64,000 nucleotides of DNA from assembly GCA_945901065.1 (NCBI GenBank), contig CAMDKI010000010.1, positions 62,001-126,000 of the forward strand. Direction: 5' to 3'. The position numbers and the translations under genes were made by a program. Each line of letters begins with the position of its first letter. The first letter of the stretch is position 1. Below are positions 1 to 8,217 of the stretch, piece by piece. This stretch comes from Chitinophaga pinensis. GTDB taxonomy: Bacteria > Bacteroidota > Bacteroidia > Chitinophagales > CAIOSU01. A model generated the notes under the pieces. The model saw only the letters and a program-made list of their open reading frames with translations, did not search any database and was not told the origin of the DNA.

Positions 1-1
1 G

Positions 2-289
2 CCGTTCTTCAAGGCATTTAGCAGGCCAATGATACACATGGGTGGTAATAAGCACATATTAAATGCCACCGATGGCACGCACGGTGCTTCGTGGCGCATG
101 GTGGTAAGCTTAGAAGATGAAGTGAAGGCGTGGGGCGTATACCCAGGCGGTGCCAGCGGCAACCCGGGCAGCTACTATTACGATGCCTATGTAGATACCT
201 GGGCCGCAGGCGAATACTACGAATTGTTGTTTTTGAAGGCTCCAGTGCAAAACGAGACCATTCAGTTTACCCAAACCTTTAGCAAGTAA
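2..289 (+). CDS. Penicillin acylase family protein, C-terminal end (partial)
   Basis: The reading frame is open from the first bases of the window, so this is the 3' end of a longer gene. The visible 95 residues match the C-terminal end of the penicillin amidase (N-terminal nucleophile hydrolase) family: HGASWRMVVSLED followed by the glycine-rich YPGGASGNPGSYYYD and then VDTWAAGEYYELLF. These enzymes are periplasmic amidohydrolases that cleave acyl-amide bonds; the catalytic serine lies far upstream and is not visible, so substrate cannot be judged. It ends 3 nt before the next gene, which suggests co-transcription. Confidence 0.85.
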   Translation, partial: PFFKAFSRPMIHMGGNKHILNATDGTHGASWRMVVSLEDEVKAWGVYPGGASGNPGSYYYDAYVDTWAAGEYYELLFLKAPVQNETIQFTQTFSK

Positions 290-292
290 GCC

Positions 293-646
293 ATGAAATT
301 TATCATCGTAACATTGGCAATAGCCGCAGTAGCATTTGGGGTACAATTGGTACTCCCGTGGTGGAGCTTGGCGTTAGTGGCCTTTCTCATCGGTTTCGTG
401 AGCAACCTTTCGGGTTGGGCGGCGCTGGCTGCGGGTTTTTTGGGCTCGGGTAGCGTGTGGGCATTGTATGCCTTTTTGCTCAATAGCGGCAACAACTCCC
501 TTTTGTCGCACAAAATGGCCGCCTTGTTTGGCGTGCCTAGCTCGGCACTACTCATGGTGCCTATTTCGGCGCTCATTGCGGCTTTGTTGGGCGGTTTTGC
601 CGCCGCAGGTGGCCGAAACCTGAAACAGTTAGTGACCAGTAAGTAG
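293..646 (+). CDS. Small hypothetical membrane protein
   Basis: 117 residues, almost entirely hydrophobic, with about four likely membrane segments (residues 2-20, 24-42, 46-66 and 82-103) separated by short glycine/serine turns and a short polar tail. I do not recognise a named family. The ATG follows the stop of the penicillin acylase-like gene by 3 nt, so it is probably the last gene of that operon. The 135 nt that follow it show no clear terminator. Confidence 0.7.
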   Translation: MKFIIVTLAIAAVAFGVQLVLPWWSLALVAFLIGFVSNLSGWAALAAGFLGSGSVWALYAFLLNSGNNSLLSHKMAALFGVPSSALLMVPISALIAALLGGFAAAGGRNLKQLVTSK

Positions 647-781
647 CCCCGTTGTTACTTTTTTTGTTTTTTAAGCCTAGTAGGTACATTTAGGTATAGC
701 CATTGCAGTGGTTTCATTTGCTATTTTGCTATATTAGTGTACCCTTAAATTATTCAACCCGCTATAACCCCATTTATTGCC

Positions 782-1246
782 ATGAAAAGCCGCTATGCTT
801 TGCTGTGCCTGTTGGCATTTGCCGTTATTACTGTTTCCGTGTCAAGTTGTGTCAAAATCCAGAATAAGGTACTCTTGAAAGGTACGTGGGAGTTGGTGAA
901 TTACAAGTTTGATACGCTATCGTTAAACTACATGACCGTGATATTGCCGGGCTACACACAAGGTGGCGATTGCTGCCGCTACATGATTGACTTTAAGGAC
1001 AATGATGTGGTAACGGGCACTTACTACGTAAACGATACCGTTAACTACACGGTAGACGGCACATGGAGTTTGGATGAAAAAAGCACTTTAGTAATTGACT
1101 TGGATAATTATGTGGATGGCACTTTCGATATTGAGCGTGAAAACCGCACCACATACTACCTCACCACCGACTCGTGCTCAGTAGAGTTTGCACCAGGCTT
1201 TTTTATCTCCTACCCAGTTACGCTCGATATTAAGCGTAGGTTTTAA
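782..1246 (+). CDS. Putative lipoprotein, lipocalin-like
   Basis: 154 residues. The N-terminus is a lipoprotein signal peptide ending in the lipobox VSSC (Cys at about residue 23). The mature part begins with LLKGTWELVNYKFD, the kind of opening seen in Bacteroidota lipocalin-like and DUF4923-type lipoproteins, followed by alternating beta strands and a paired CC motif (GGDCCRYM). Role unknown; probably a small envelope beta-barrel binding protein. It stands alone between the putative membrane protein and pssA. Confidence 0.7.
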   Translation: MKSRYALLCLLAFAVITVSVSSCVKIQNKVLLKGTWELVNYKFDTLSLNYMTVILPGYTQGGDCCRYMIDFKDNDVVTGTYYVNDTVNYTVDGTWSLDEKSTLVIDLDNYVDGTFDIERENRTTYYLTTDSCSVEFAPGFFISYPVTLDIKRRF

Positions 1247-1329
1247 TCCATTTACATCAATTCCCTATTTAACCTAATAAGCGTTGCCTAATAGGAAGTC
1301 ATGCAATTTCCGCAACTTTGCCTTATCAA

Positions 1330-1364
1330 TTTTCAAATTATCTCATTTTCAAATTACCAAATTG
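1330..1364 (+). repeat. Octamer element, family C (copy 1)
   Basis: Four 8-nt units of the type TTTTCAAA, TTATCTCA, TTTTCAAA, TTACCAAA followed by TTG. The same design recurs at 20777-20812 and, inverted, at 50508-50542. The final TTG is the most likely start codon of pssA, so the element directly abuts or provides the translation start. Confidence 0.8.
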
Positions 1365-2090
1365 AAAAGGCACATCCCCAACATTGTTACCCTAATGAAC
1401 ATGGCCTGCGGGTGTGCGGGTATTGCAATGGTATTAAGTGGTGAGACTTCAATTGGGGCGATGATGATTTTTTTGGGGGCGATATTTGATTTTTTCGATG
1501 GGTTTGTAGCGAGAGCTTTTAAGGCAGATTCTGAGCTTGGTAAGCAATTAGATTCAATGTCGGATTTGGTGACATTTGGAGTGTTGCCGAGCTTATTATT
1601 AGTAGCACTATTGGTTGCAGCACCTGACTGGAGAAAGCCTTTCGTTTTAAATTTTGCCAGTTTAGATTGGACGCAAATGTTACCGTTATCGATTATAGTT
1701 TTAGGTGCGGGTTATCGTTTGGCAAAATTTAATATTGATACCCGACAATCCACAAGCTTTCTAGGGCTTCCATCACCAGCCAATGGTATATTCTTTGCTT
1801 CTCTATTTTTAGGCCTAAGCACTAATGGTTTCCCTCTTTGGCTTAACCATTTAATTTTAACACCCATCACCCTCTACTCCCTCGCCATCATCTTCGCCCT
1901 ACTTATGGTAAGCGAAATCCCCATGTTTGCCATGAAGGTAAAAGGTTATGGGTGGAAGGGCAATGAGTTTCGATACGCTTTGTTGATTTTATCCTTGCCG
2001 CTTATCGTGTTCTTTCAGTTTGCGGGGCTATCTTTGTGCATCATTCTGTATATCCTCTTATCCATCATACAAAACCTGGTAAAACGATGA
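1362..2090 (+). CDS. pssA: CDP-diacylglycerol--serine O-phosphatidyltransferase
   Basis: Inner-membrane enzyme making phosphatidylserine from CDP-diacylglycerol and serine, the precursor of phosphatidylethanolamine. The CDP-alcohol phosphatidyltransferase signature is visible as D-x2-DG-x2-AR-x8-G-x3-D-x3-D (FFDGFVARAFKADSELGKQLDSMSD). Several hydrophobic helices follow. The track ORF begins at a TTG at 1284, but its first 26 residues come from an intergenic octamer repeat; homologues begin with M-K-x-H-I-P-N, which matches the TTG at 1362. The stop overlaps the purS start as ATGA, so the two genes are translationally coupled. Confidence 0.9.
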   Translation: MKRHIPNIVTLMNMACGCAGIAMVLSGETSIGAMMIFLGAIFDFFDGFVARAFKADSELGKQLDSMSDLVTFGVLPSLLLVALLVAAPDWRKPFVLNFASLDWTQMLPLSIIVLGAGYRLAKFNIDTRQSTSFLGLPSPANGIFFASLFLGLSTNGFPLWLNHLILTPITLYSLAIIFALLMVSEIPMFAMKVKGYGWKGNEFRYALLILSLPLIVFFQFAGLSLCIILYILLSIIQNLVKR

Positions 2091-2338
2091 ATTTCATTGC
2101 CGAGATAGATGTAATGCCCCTTAAAGAATTGCTTGACCCACAAGGCAAAGCAGTAGCTGCGGGACTAAAGAACCTTAAGCTGGATGCCATTACCGACGTG
2201 CGTGTGGGTAAACACATCACCCTAAAGCTTGAAGCTGACGACAAAGCCGCTGCAACGGCGCAAGCAGAGTTGGCTTGCCAAAAACTGTTAACCAATAGGG
2301 TTATTGAATACTTTACTTTCGAAGTAAAAGAAGCGTAA
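2087..2338 (+). CDS. purS: Phosphoribosylformylglycinamidine synthase subunit PurS
   Basis: 83 residues, the usual PurS length. PurS bridges PurL and PurQ in the FGAM synthase complex of purine biosynthesis. The family pattern is clear: AEIDVMPLKELLDPQGKAV, then VRVGKHITL and a C-terminal acidic FEVKEA. I start it at the ATG that overlaps the pssA stop codon (ATGA) rather than the track start at 2036, which lies within pssA. purL and purQ are not nearby, and pairing with pssA looks like a local arrangement. Confidence 0.9.
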   Translation: MNFIAEIDVMPLKELLDPQGKAVAAGLKNLKLDAITDVRVGKHITLKLEADDKAAATAQAELACQKLLTNRVIEYFTFEVKEA

Positions 2339-2344
2339 GATTTA

Positions 2345-2454
2345 GTTGCGGGTTACGAGTTACGGGTTTCGAGTTCATACTTTATGTTGTGTCGAAACCT
2401 TCAGCAGTTAATTTCCCATTTAACTCGCAACTCGTAACTGACAACTCGTAACCC
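2345..2454. repeat. Mirrored heptamer element, family A (pair 1)
   Basis: Left arm 2345-2375 is 31 nt: four heptamers of the form GTTNCGR plus GTT. Right arm 2422-2454 is the inverted version, heptamers of the form AACTCGN. The arms are largely complementary and enclose a 46-nt loop. The right arm ends 8 nt before the rsmI ATG. The same layout is found upstream of lnt and prfA. Confidence 0.85.
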
Positions 2455-2462
2455 ACTTACCC

Positions 2463-3137
2463 ATGGCCCACCTAATACTCGTTCCCACACCCATCGGTAA
2501 CCTTGAGGATATGACCCTCCGGGCGATCCGGGTATTGAAGGAAGCGGACCTGATATTAGCTGAGGATACGCGCACTAGTGGTTTCTTGTTGAAGCACTTT
2601 GGCATTAGTACCCAAATGAAATCGCATCACAAATTCAACGAGCACCAATCGGTGGCGTACATTGTGCAGCAGATTTTGGAGGAGCAAAAAACCGTAGCTA
2701 TGATTAGCGATGCAGGTACGCCCGGCATCTCCGATCCTGGTTTTCTGTTGGTGCGGGAGTGTGTAAAGGCTGGGGTAAAGGTTGAATGCCTGCCCGGTGC
2801 CGTGGCTTTGATACCTGCTATAGTGGTATCGGGTTTCCCAAGCGATCAGTTTGTGTTTGAGGGCTTTTTGCCAGTTAAGAAAGGTCGCCAAACCCGCATG
2901 AAGGCATTGGTAGACGAGAAGCGCACGATTGTGTTTTATGAATCGCCGCACCGCATTGGCAAAACTTGCGAGCAATTAATGGAATTTTTAGGTCCAGACC
3001 GCGAGGCGTGTATTGCCCGTGAATTGAGTAAGAAGTTCGAAGAAATTATCCACGGCTCCCTAACCGAACTGGCCTTGCGCTGCAAAACCAAACCGCTTAA
3101 GGGTGAGATTGTGTTGGTGGTTAAAGGAAAAGATTAG
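2463..3137 (+). CDS. rsmI: 16S rRNA (cytidine(1402)-2'-O)-methyltransferase
   Basis: 224 residues, the normal length for RsmI. It uses SAM to 2'-O-methylate C1402 of 16S rRNA in the ribosomal decoding centre. Family motifs in order: LVPTPIGNLEDMTLRA near the N-terminus, LAEDTRTSG, SDAGTPGISDPG (the tetrapyrrole-methylase fold SAM loop) and FYESPHR. The ATG at 2463 fits the family start. The gene is framed on both sides by mirrored family A repeats. Confidence 0.93.
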   Translation: MAHLILVPTPIGNLEDMTLRAIRVLKEADLILAEDTRTSGFLLKHFGISTQMKSHHKFNEHQSVAYIVQQILEEQKTVAMISDAGTPGISDPGFLLVRECVKAGVKVECLPGAVALIPAIVVSGFPSDQFVFEGFLPVKKGRQTRMKALVDEKRTIVFYESPHRIGKTCEQLMEFLGPDREACIARELSKKFEEIIHGSLTELALRCKTKPLKGEIVLVVKGKD

Positions 3138-3344
3138 TTTCGGGTTACGAGTTGCGGGTTACGAGTTGGCATTTTTCATTCTCTCGAACTAGAACTGCAA
3201 TTTTTTCAAACAGAATTACCAGTCCATAAACCCGATAGTTACTTTAGCCCTTTGAGATTTATTGGTAAATTTAGCCTCATTAGGCCTTCTAAAGGAAGGT
3301 CGTTTTTATAATAACTCGCAACCCGTAACTCGTAACTCGCAACC
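3137..3344. repeat. Mirrored heptamer element, family A (pair 2)
   Basis: Left arm 3137-3167 (31 nt, four GTTNCGR heptamers plus GTT) begins at the final base of the rsmI stop codon. Right arm 3313-3344 is the inverted counterpart (AACTCGC, AACCCGT, AACTCGT, AACTCGC). The loop is 145 nt. The right arm ends 3 nt before the lnt ATG, so it occupies the place where a ribosome-binding site would be. Confidence 0.85.
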
Positions 3345-3347
3345 AAA

Positions 3348-5243
3348 ATGTCCCCATCAACCATCACCAACCTTAAAAAAGCAGGAGCCACCATCCTATA
3401 TGGGCTTACGCTCGGTGCTTTGTTCTTTTGGCAGGTGGTTGATTTGGAAGGCAATACCTTTACTTTTTGGGATGCGGCCGCACTTTGTGGCATCCTATTT
3501 TTAACATACCCTTTGCTGGTGCAATTGGTGCTGTTTAAGGATAAGGATTTCCTCAAGCTGCATTTCATGGCCTGCAGTACCGGGCTATTGCTGTTTTTAG
3601 CATGGCCTCCACTGCCAACCGCTTTTATAGCCTTTGTGGCCTTTCTGCCCCTGTTGTATGTAGAGCATTTGGTAAGCAACCCTAATAGCAAATATTTTGG
3701 CCACAACTTCTTTAGGCTCAGCTACACGGCCATCCTGCTCTGGAATATACTCACCACCTATTGGGTGGCCAACTCGCATGTGTTCGGAGGGCTGTTTGCC
3801 TACGTAGCCAATACCTTTTTTATGTGCTTGCCGTGGTTTATGTTCCACCTCACCAAAAAGCGCTTCGGGGCAGGCTTGGGCTACCTATCGCTTATTGCGT
3901 ATTGGTTGGCGTTTGAGTACCTGCACATGCAATGGGACCTTAGTTGGCCTTGGCTTACACTCGGCAATGCCTTTGCCAGTGTGTACCCTGTGGTGCAGTG
4001 GTATGAATATACGGGCCATTTGGGCGGCACGCTGTGGGTTTTGGTTGTAAATACGGGATTGTTTTATAGCATTACCAATGCACCTAAAATCCAGTTTTGG
4101 TTTATCAAGCGTTTTCGTTTGGCGGAATCCAAAGCCATAACCTATACCAAAGTATTGGTTGTGGGGATAGTAACTGCGGTAATATTGCTGCCCATGGGCA
4201 TATCTTGGTTCATGTATCAACAGAATAACCCAACATACTATTACGATAACGCAACTGCCAACGTCACGGTATTGCAGCCTAACATTGACCCATACAACGA
4301 AAAATTCAGCGGCAGCCCCGATGAGATACTGGATAAAATGATGCTGCTTTCAGCAGAAGCCCTAACCCCTGAAACCGATTACCTTGTTTGGCCCGAGACC
4401 TCTTTGCCCACCTCGGTATGGGTAGATAGGCCTTACCAGTCTTATAGCATGCAACGCCTGCAAGACTTTTTGAAAATATACCCGCAGCTTACCTTGGTAA
4501 CCGGTGCCATTGCCCGCGAAAAGTACGACCACAAGGCTACCACTACCACGCGCATACATGCCAGCAATAGCGATACGCTATATTATGATGTATTTAATGC
4601 TGCCCTGCAAATGGAGGATACCTTGCCCATACAAGACTACCGTAAGAGCAAGCTAGTGCCAGGGGTAGAGAAGATGCCTTACCCAGGTCTGTTGGGTCTA
4701 CTAGGTGGCCTTGCAATCGATTTGGGCGGTATATCGGGCAGCTTGGGCGAGCAGGATAACCGAGAGGTGTTTCGAAATAGCGACAGCATTGGCATTGCCC
4801 CCGTTATCTGTTACGAATCGGTGTATGGCGATTATGTGGCCGAGTATGTGCGCAATGGTGCCGAGGCCATTTTTATTATTACCAACGATGGCTGGTGGAG
4901 CAACAGCGCAGGGCACGTGCAACACCTACAGTATGCTAGCCTGCGCGCTATCGAAACCCGTAGGGATATCGCCCGCTCTGCAAACACCGGCATTTCGGCA
5001 TTCATCAACCGCAGGGGAGATATTGAACAAGCCACCAGCTATTGGGAGCCTGCCGTTACTAACAAAAACATCCAACTCAATAGCGACATTACCTTCTTCG
5101 TTCGTTATGGCGATTATATTGGTCGAGTGGCTTGCTTTCTTGCCATCTTCTTGGTGTTGATGACCTTTGTAAGAAAAAAACGGGTAAGTAAAAAACCACC
5201 AAACACCCTTAAATTGTTCGCTGTTAGGGTATTTGGTGGTTGA
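3348..5243 (+). CDS. lnt: Apolipoprotein N-acyltransferase
   Basis: Inner-membrane enzyme that adds the third acyl chain to lipoproteins. About 250 N-terminal residues form multiple membrane helices, followed by the periplasmic carbon-nitrogen hydrolase domain. The catalytic triad is visible: Glu in WPETSLP (about residue 349), Lys in YRKSKLVPG (about 434) and Cys in VICYES (about 487). A last membrane helix follows. At 631 residues it is longer than typical Lnt (about 510-540), mainly in the N-terminal membrane part. Its final codons lie within a terminator-like hairpin. Confidence 0.92.
   Translation: MSPSTITNLKKAGATILYGLTLGALFFWQVVDLEGNTFTFWDAAALCGILFLTYPLLVQLVLFKDKDFLKLHFMACSTGLLLFLAWPPLPTAFIAFVAFLPLLYVEHLVSNPNSKYFGHNFFRLSYTAILLWNILTTYWVANSHVFGGLFAYVANTFFMCLPWFMFHLTKKRFGAGLGYLSLIAYWLAFEYLHMQWDLSWPWLTLGNAFASVYPVVQWYEYTGHLGGTLWVLVVNTGLFYSITNAPKIQFWFIKRFRLAESKAITYTKVLVVGIVTAVILLPMGISWFMYQQNNPTYYYDNATANVTVLQPNIDPYNEKFSGSPDEILDKMMLLSAEALTPETDYLVWPETSLPTSVWVDRPYQSYSMQRLQDFLKIYPQLTLVTGAIAREKYDHKATTTTRIHASNSDTLYYDVFNAALQMEDTLPIQDYRKSKLVPGVEKMPYPGLLGLLGGLAIDLGGISGSLGEQDNREVFRNSDSIGIAPVICYESVYGDYVAEYVRNGAEAIFIITNDGWWSNSAGHVQHLQYASLRAIETRRDIARSANTGISAFINRRGDIEQATSYWEPAVTNKNIQLNSDITFFVRYGDYIGRVACFLAIFLVLMTFVRKKRVSKKPPNTLKLFAVRVFGG
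5194..5241 (-). terminator. Hairpin terminator overlapping the lnt 3' end
   Basis: Two 16-nt arms, AACCACCAAACACCCT and AGGGTATTTGGTGGTT, with one mismatch (G-U in one strand) and a 16-nt loop. A run of A precedes the left arm, giving a T run after the hairpin on the minus strand, so it suits termination of the minus-strand gene ending at 5267. It lies inside the last codons of lnt, so the convergent genes share it. Confidence 0.75.
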
Positions 5244-5266
5244 CTTATGCCTCGAAAGGCGATGTA

Positions 5267-6124
5267 TTACCCTGCAAAATCTCGTTGAAGTACGGTTTTA
5301 AGGTCGGTAGGTTTTTGTCCCGTTACTAGCTCTACATCTTTGGTTATTATGGCCGCTTCATTTCGCGATATAATTGAGTAAACGTTAATCATATAGTCGG
5401 CAACAAATGCTGGCGCACCTGCCGCAGCTAGAGCACCTCGGTATTGGTCAGGGCTTGGGTTTGGGTAAAAAATGGGTTTGCCGGTTACCTCAGTCAGTAT
5501 CTGGGCAGCTTCGGCATATGATAGTAACTCTGGGCCAGTAAGTTGGTATTGTTTGCCAATATGCCCATCTGTGGTAAGCACTTTGGCCGCTACCTTGGCT
5601 ATATCGTTTACATCTACAAAAGCCGCTTTGCCCTCGCCTGCCGTTACGAAAGTAATGCCCCGTTCAGTGATATTTTCCCATTCGTAGTTTTTAAAGTTTT
5701 GGGCAAAAAACGTTGGCTTCAATATAGTGTAATCAAAGTTTTCGAGCTTCAGCTGTTCCTCAATAATATTATGGAAACCCAAGGAGTCGCCCATTTTTTC
5801 TGCACCTAAAGCCGAAAAATATACCACACGTTTAATGCCATTTATTTGCAAATGGGCTATAAACGGAGCCAATAGTTTATCCAATTCAAGAGTTAGGGGC
5901 GGGCCAAGTAAAAACACGCGGTCAATACCTTCAGTGGCGGCATTAAAGGTAGTGGGGTCGGCAAAATCAAAGGCTACCACTTCGGTATCGCTACCCAACT
6001 TTTCATGGCCGGCAGCCACATTTCGGCTTGCTGCTTTAAATGCTGCGCCAGCAGATTTGAGTTCTTTTACTACGGCTTTGCCTATAGTACCTGTTGCGCC
6101 TGTTACTAGTATTTTCTTAGACAT
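5267..6124 (-). CDS. NmrA-like NAD(P)-binding oxidoreductase
   Basis: 285 residues, atypical short-chain dehydrogenase of the NmrA/QOR2 type. The N-terminal dinucleotide-binding loop TGATGTIGKAV is clear, and the arrangement (VVYFSALGAE, LKPTFFAQNF, FVDVNDIAKVA) matches NAD(P)H-dependent sugar-epimerase-like members. Substrate unknown; such proteins reduce quinones or act as NADP sensors. It is divergent from an HxlR-family regulator with a 59-nt gap, a common arrangement in which the regulator controls the oxidoreductase. Confidence 0.85.
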   Translation of the reverse strand: MSKKILVTGATGTIGKAVVKELKSAGAAFKAASRNVAAGHEKLGSDTEVVAFDFADPTTFNAATEGIDRVFLLGPPLTLELDKLLAPFIAHLQINGIKRVVYFSALGAEKMGDSLGFHNIIEEQLKLENFDYTILKPTFFAQNFKNYEWENITERGITFVTAGEGKAAFVDVNDIAKVAAKVLTTDGHIGKQYQLTGPELLSYAEAAQILTEVTGKPIFYPNPSPDQYRGALAAAGAPAFVADYMINVYSIISRNEAAIITKDVELVTGQKPTDLKTVLQRDFAG

Positions 6125-6147
6125 TTTTTGTTTGTTTTGAGGTTAAT

Positions 6148-6183
6148 AGTTACTTTTAATAACTCAAAGCTAAATAGTAACTA
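6148..6183. promoter_or_regulatory. Candidate operator between NmrA-like gene and HxlR gene
   Basis: The 59-nt divergent gap contains the inverted repeat AGTTA-N7-TAACT at 6148-6164 and a related palindrome TAGTAACTA at 6175-6183, directly before the HxlR start codon. Both share the AGTTA/TAACT half-site, so they could be binding sites for the HxlR-type regulator, controlling both genes. This is inferred from position and symmetry only. Confidence 0.4.
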
Positions 6184-6639
6184 ATGGCTACACAAGAAGG
6201 CACACCCACCACCCTAAGTAACACCGATGTACCCATTGCTGGAAACAGGGACTTAGCAGACGAAAAAAAATTTCAAGAAATTTTACGAGCAGCAAAAGAC
6301 ACCCAACAGTTTTGCCCCGTGCGCGACGTGATTGCCCGGCTGAGCGATAAATGGAGTATTTTGGTAATTTACGCTTTGGGTGGTTATGGTACGCTCAGAT
6401 TTAATGAGTTGAAGCATAAAATAGGCGACATTAGCCAAAGAATGCTTACAGTTACCTTACGCAACTTAGAATTAGATGGAATTATTACGCGTAAAATTTA
6501 TGCCGAAGTGCCTCCTCGGGTCGAGTACCAACTTACCGAACTTGGCTATAGTTTGATGCATCAGTTGGCGCAATTTGCCACTTGGGCCAATACCAATGGC
6601 CAGGCAATTTACGCTAAAAGGCAAGCCCAAAAAGCATAG
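6184..6639 (+). CDS. HxlR-family winged-helix transcriptional regulator
   Basis: 151 residues. The HxlR domain is seen from about residue 42: a conserved cysteine in FCPVRDVI, then LSDKWSILVIYALGG, GTLRFNELKHKIGDISQRMLT, and the wing segment ITRKIYAEVPPRVEYQLTELG. In some family members the N-terminal cysteine senses electrophiles or oxidants. Divergent transcription from the NmrA-like oxidoreductase suggests it controls that gene. The first 40 residues form a polar extension not needed for the fold. Confidence 0.88.
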   Translation: MATQEGTPTTLSNTDVPIAGNRDLADEKKFQEILRAAKDTQQFCPVRDVIARLSDKWSILVIYALGGYGTLRFNELKHKIGDISQRMLTVTLRNLELDGIITRKIYAEVPPRVEYQLTELGYSLMHQLAQFATWANTNGQAIYAKRQAQKA

Positions 6640-6650
6640 CCGCGGTTGTG

Positions 6651-7298
6651 CTATTCTTCGTTGTGGTATGATGCTTCGTCGCTTTCCTCCAAAACGGGCG
6701 GCTCATATTTAGCAATCACCTCACTAATAAAGCTCAAAATGGCTTCGTGGCCTGTGCGGGTTACCGAGCTGGTGATGAAATCTTGTGGGATGGCTTCCCA
6801 AGTTTCCAGCAGCTTGTTCTTAAACACGGTTACATTGTGCTGCACCTCTTTGTTGCTGCTTTTGTCGGCTTTGGTAAACACCAACACCCACGGCAAACCT
6901 TCTTGCCCTAGCCAATTGATAAACTCCAAATCTACTTTTTGTGGCGGCAGGCGGCTATCAATCAATACAAATATACACTGCACATTTTCACGCCCAGTAA
7001 GGTACTTGCGTATCATGGTGCCCCAACTGGAGCGGTTCTCTTTGCTCGATTTGGCGTAGCCGTATCCTGGCAAATCGACCAAGTGCCAATTCTCGTTAAC
7101 CAAGAAAAAGTTGAGCAACTGGGTTTTGCCAGGTGTTGATGAAACCTTAGCCAACTTATTACGGTTAGTAAGCAAGTTTATAAGCGTAGATTTGCCAACA
7201 TTGGAGCGACCAATAAATGCAAACTCAGGGAGTTGGCTGGGTGGGCACATGTCCATGCGTGGATAGCTGGCAATGAAGTTCGCCGATTTGATTATCAT
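6651..7298 (-). CDS. engB: Ribosome biogenesis GTP-binding protein EngB/YsxC
   Basis: 215 residues, usual length. TRAFAC-class GTPase needed for late assembly of the 50S subunit. The GTPase boxes are present in order: G1 GRSNVGKST (about residue 31), switch I STPGKTQ, G3 DLPGYGYA and G4 TKADK. The first 30 residues (ANFIASYPRMDMCPPSQLPEFAFIG) are typical. It converges on the HxlR gene with 11 nt between the stop codons. Confidence 0.93.
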   Translation of the reverse strand: MIIKSANFIASYPRMDMCPPSQLPEFAFIGRSNVGKSTLINLLTNRNKLAKVSSTPGKTQLLNFFLVNENWHLVDLPGYGYAKSSKENRSSWGTMIRKYLTGRENVQCIFVLIDSRLPPQKVDLEFINWLGQEGLPWVLVFTKADKSSNKEVQHNVTVFKNKLLETWEAIPQDFITSSVTRTGHEAILSFISEVIAKYEPPVLEESDEASYHNEE

Positions 7299-7445
7299 TG
7301 GTTAATTTTGTGGCACGAAGAAAGAACATTTCCTTAATCGGGTATGTTTCTTAGCATATCTCGCCTATCGCAAGGTGCTTACTTTCGTACTCTTTGTGTA
7401 AATTATTATTGTACAAAGATACGCTTGAATTTTAAAATACCCCCA

Positions 7446-8180
7446 TTGAAAGAACATAGCGAAGTTACTCCCTACGGCGCAGCCGATAAAACCAAGAAAG
7501 GACAAGTTGAGGACATGTTTGATAGCATTGCCCCGCAGTACGATTTCTTGAACCATTTGCTCTCGCTTAACATCGATAGAATATGGCGAAACCGTGCCGT
7601 GAAATTGCTTAGGCCCAAGCAACCCAAACAGATTTTGGATGTGGCCACCGGCACTGGTGATTTTGCCATTGCCTTGCGCAAACTAAACCCCGACCGCATT
7701 GTGGGCCTAGACCTTAGTGAGCAAATGCTTAGCTATGGTAGGGTGAAAATACAAAAACGCGGGCTGGATAAACTGATTACGATGGTGAAGGGCGACAGCG
7801 AAGCTTTACCTTTCGAAGACAATACGTTTGATGCTATTACCGTTGCTTATGGAGTGCGAAACTTTGAGAACACGGTTAAAGGCCTTACCGAAATGCACCG
7901 CGTAATGAAACCCGGTGGCACCATGGTGGTGCTCGAATTCAGTAAACCCAAAGTTTTCCCGGTGAAACAAATATTTTATTTTTACTTTCACTTTGTGTTG
8001 CCCCTAGTGGGCCGCTTGTTTAGTAAAGATAGAAGGGCATATACCTATTTGCCTGAATCGGTTGAAACGTTTCCAGAAGGAGATGCCTTCTTGAAACTGA
8101 TGGGGCAAGCGGGTTTTAAAGCCACTAAGCAAATACCTTTGAGCTTTGGTATAAGTAGTATATATCACGGAGCGAAGTGA
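7446..8180 (+). CDS. ubiE: Demethylmenaquinone/ubiquinone biosynthesis methyltransferase
   Basis: SAM-dependent C-methyltransferase of the last step of menaquinone synthesis (MenG/UbiE). Motifs: FDSIAPQYDFLNHLLS, the SAM loop LDVATGTGDFA, FDAITVAYGVRNF and MKPGGTMVVLEFSKP. The track ORF starts at an ATG at 7344, giving 34 additional residues with no family similarity; the TTG at 7446 gives the expected 244 residues and a start near KEHSEVTPY. It precedes porT, a pairing often seen in Bacteroidota. Confidence 0.9.
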   Translation: MKEHSEVTPYGAADKTKKGQVEDMFDSIAPQYDFLNHLLSLNIDRIWRNRAVKLLRPKQPKQILDVATGTGDFAIALRKLNPDRIVGLDLSEQMLSYGRVKIQKRGLDKLITMVKGDSEALPFEDNTFDAITVAYGVRNFENTVKGLTEMHRVMKPGGTMVVLEFSKPKVFPVKQIFYFYFHFVLPLVGRLFSKDRRAYTYLPESVETFPEGDAFLKLMGQAGFKATKQIPLSFGISSIYHGAK

Positions 8181-8191
8181 AGGGTAAATAA

Positions 8192-8217
8192 GAAATATGA
8201 AATGTGAAATGAGCAAC
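8192..8217 (+). repeat. Heptamer element, family E (copy 1)
   Basis: 26 nt made of about 3.7 degenerate copies of a GARATRT-type heptamer. It matches elements at 18775-18800 and, in reverse orientation, at 34553-34578 and 44843-44868. It covers the first codons of the porT ORF as given in the track, which argues for the downstream ATG. Confidence 0.7.
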
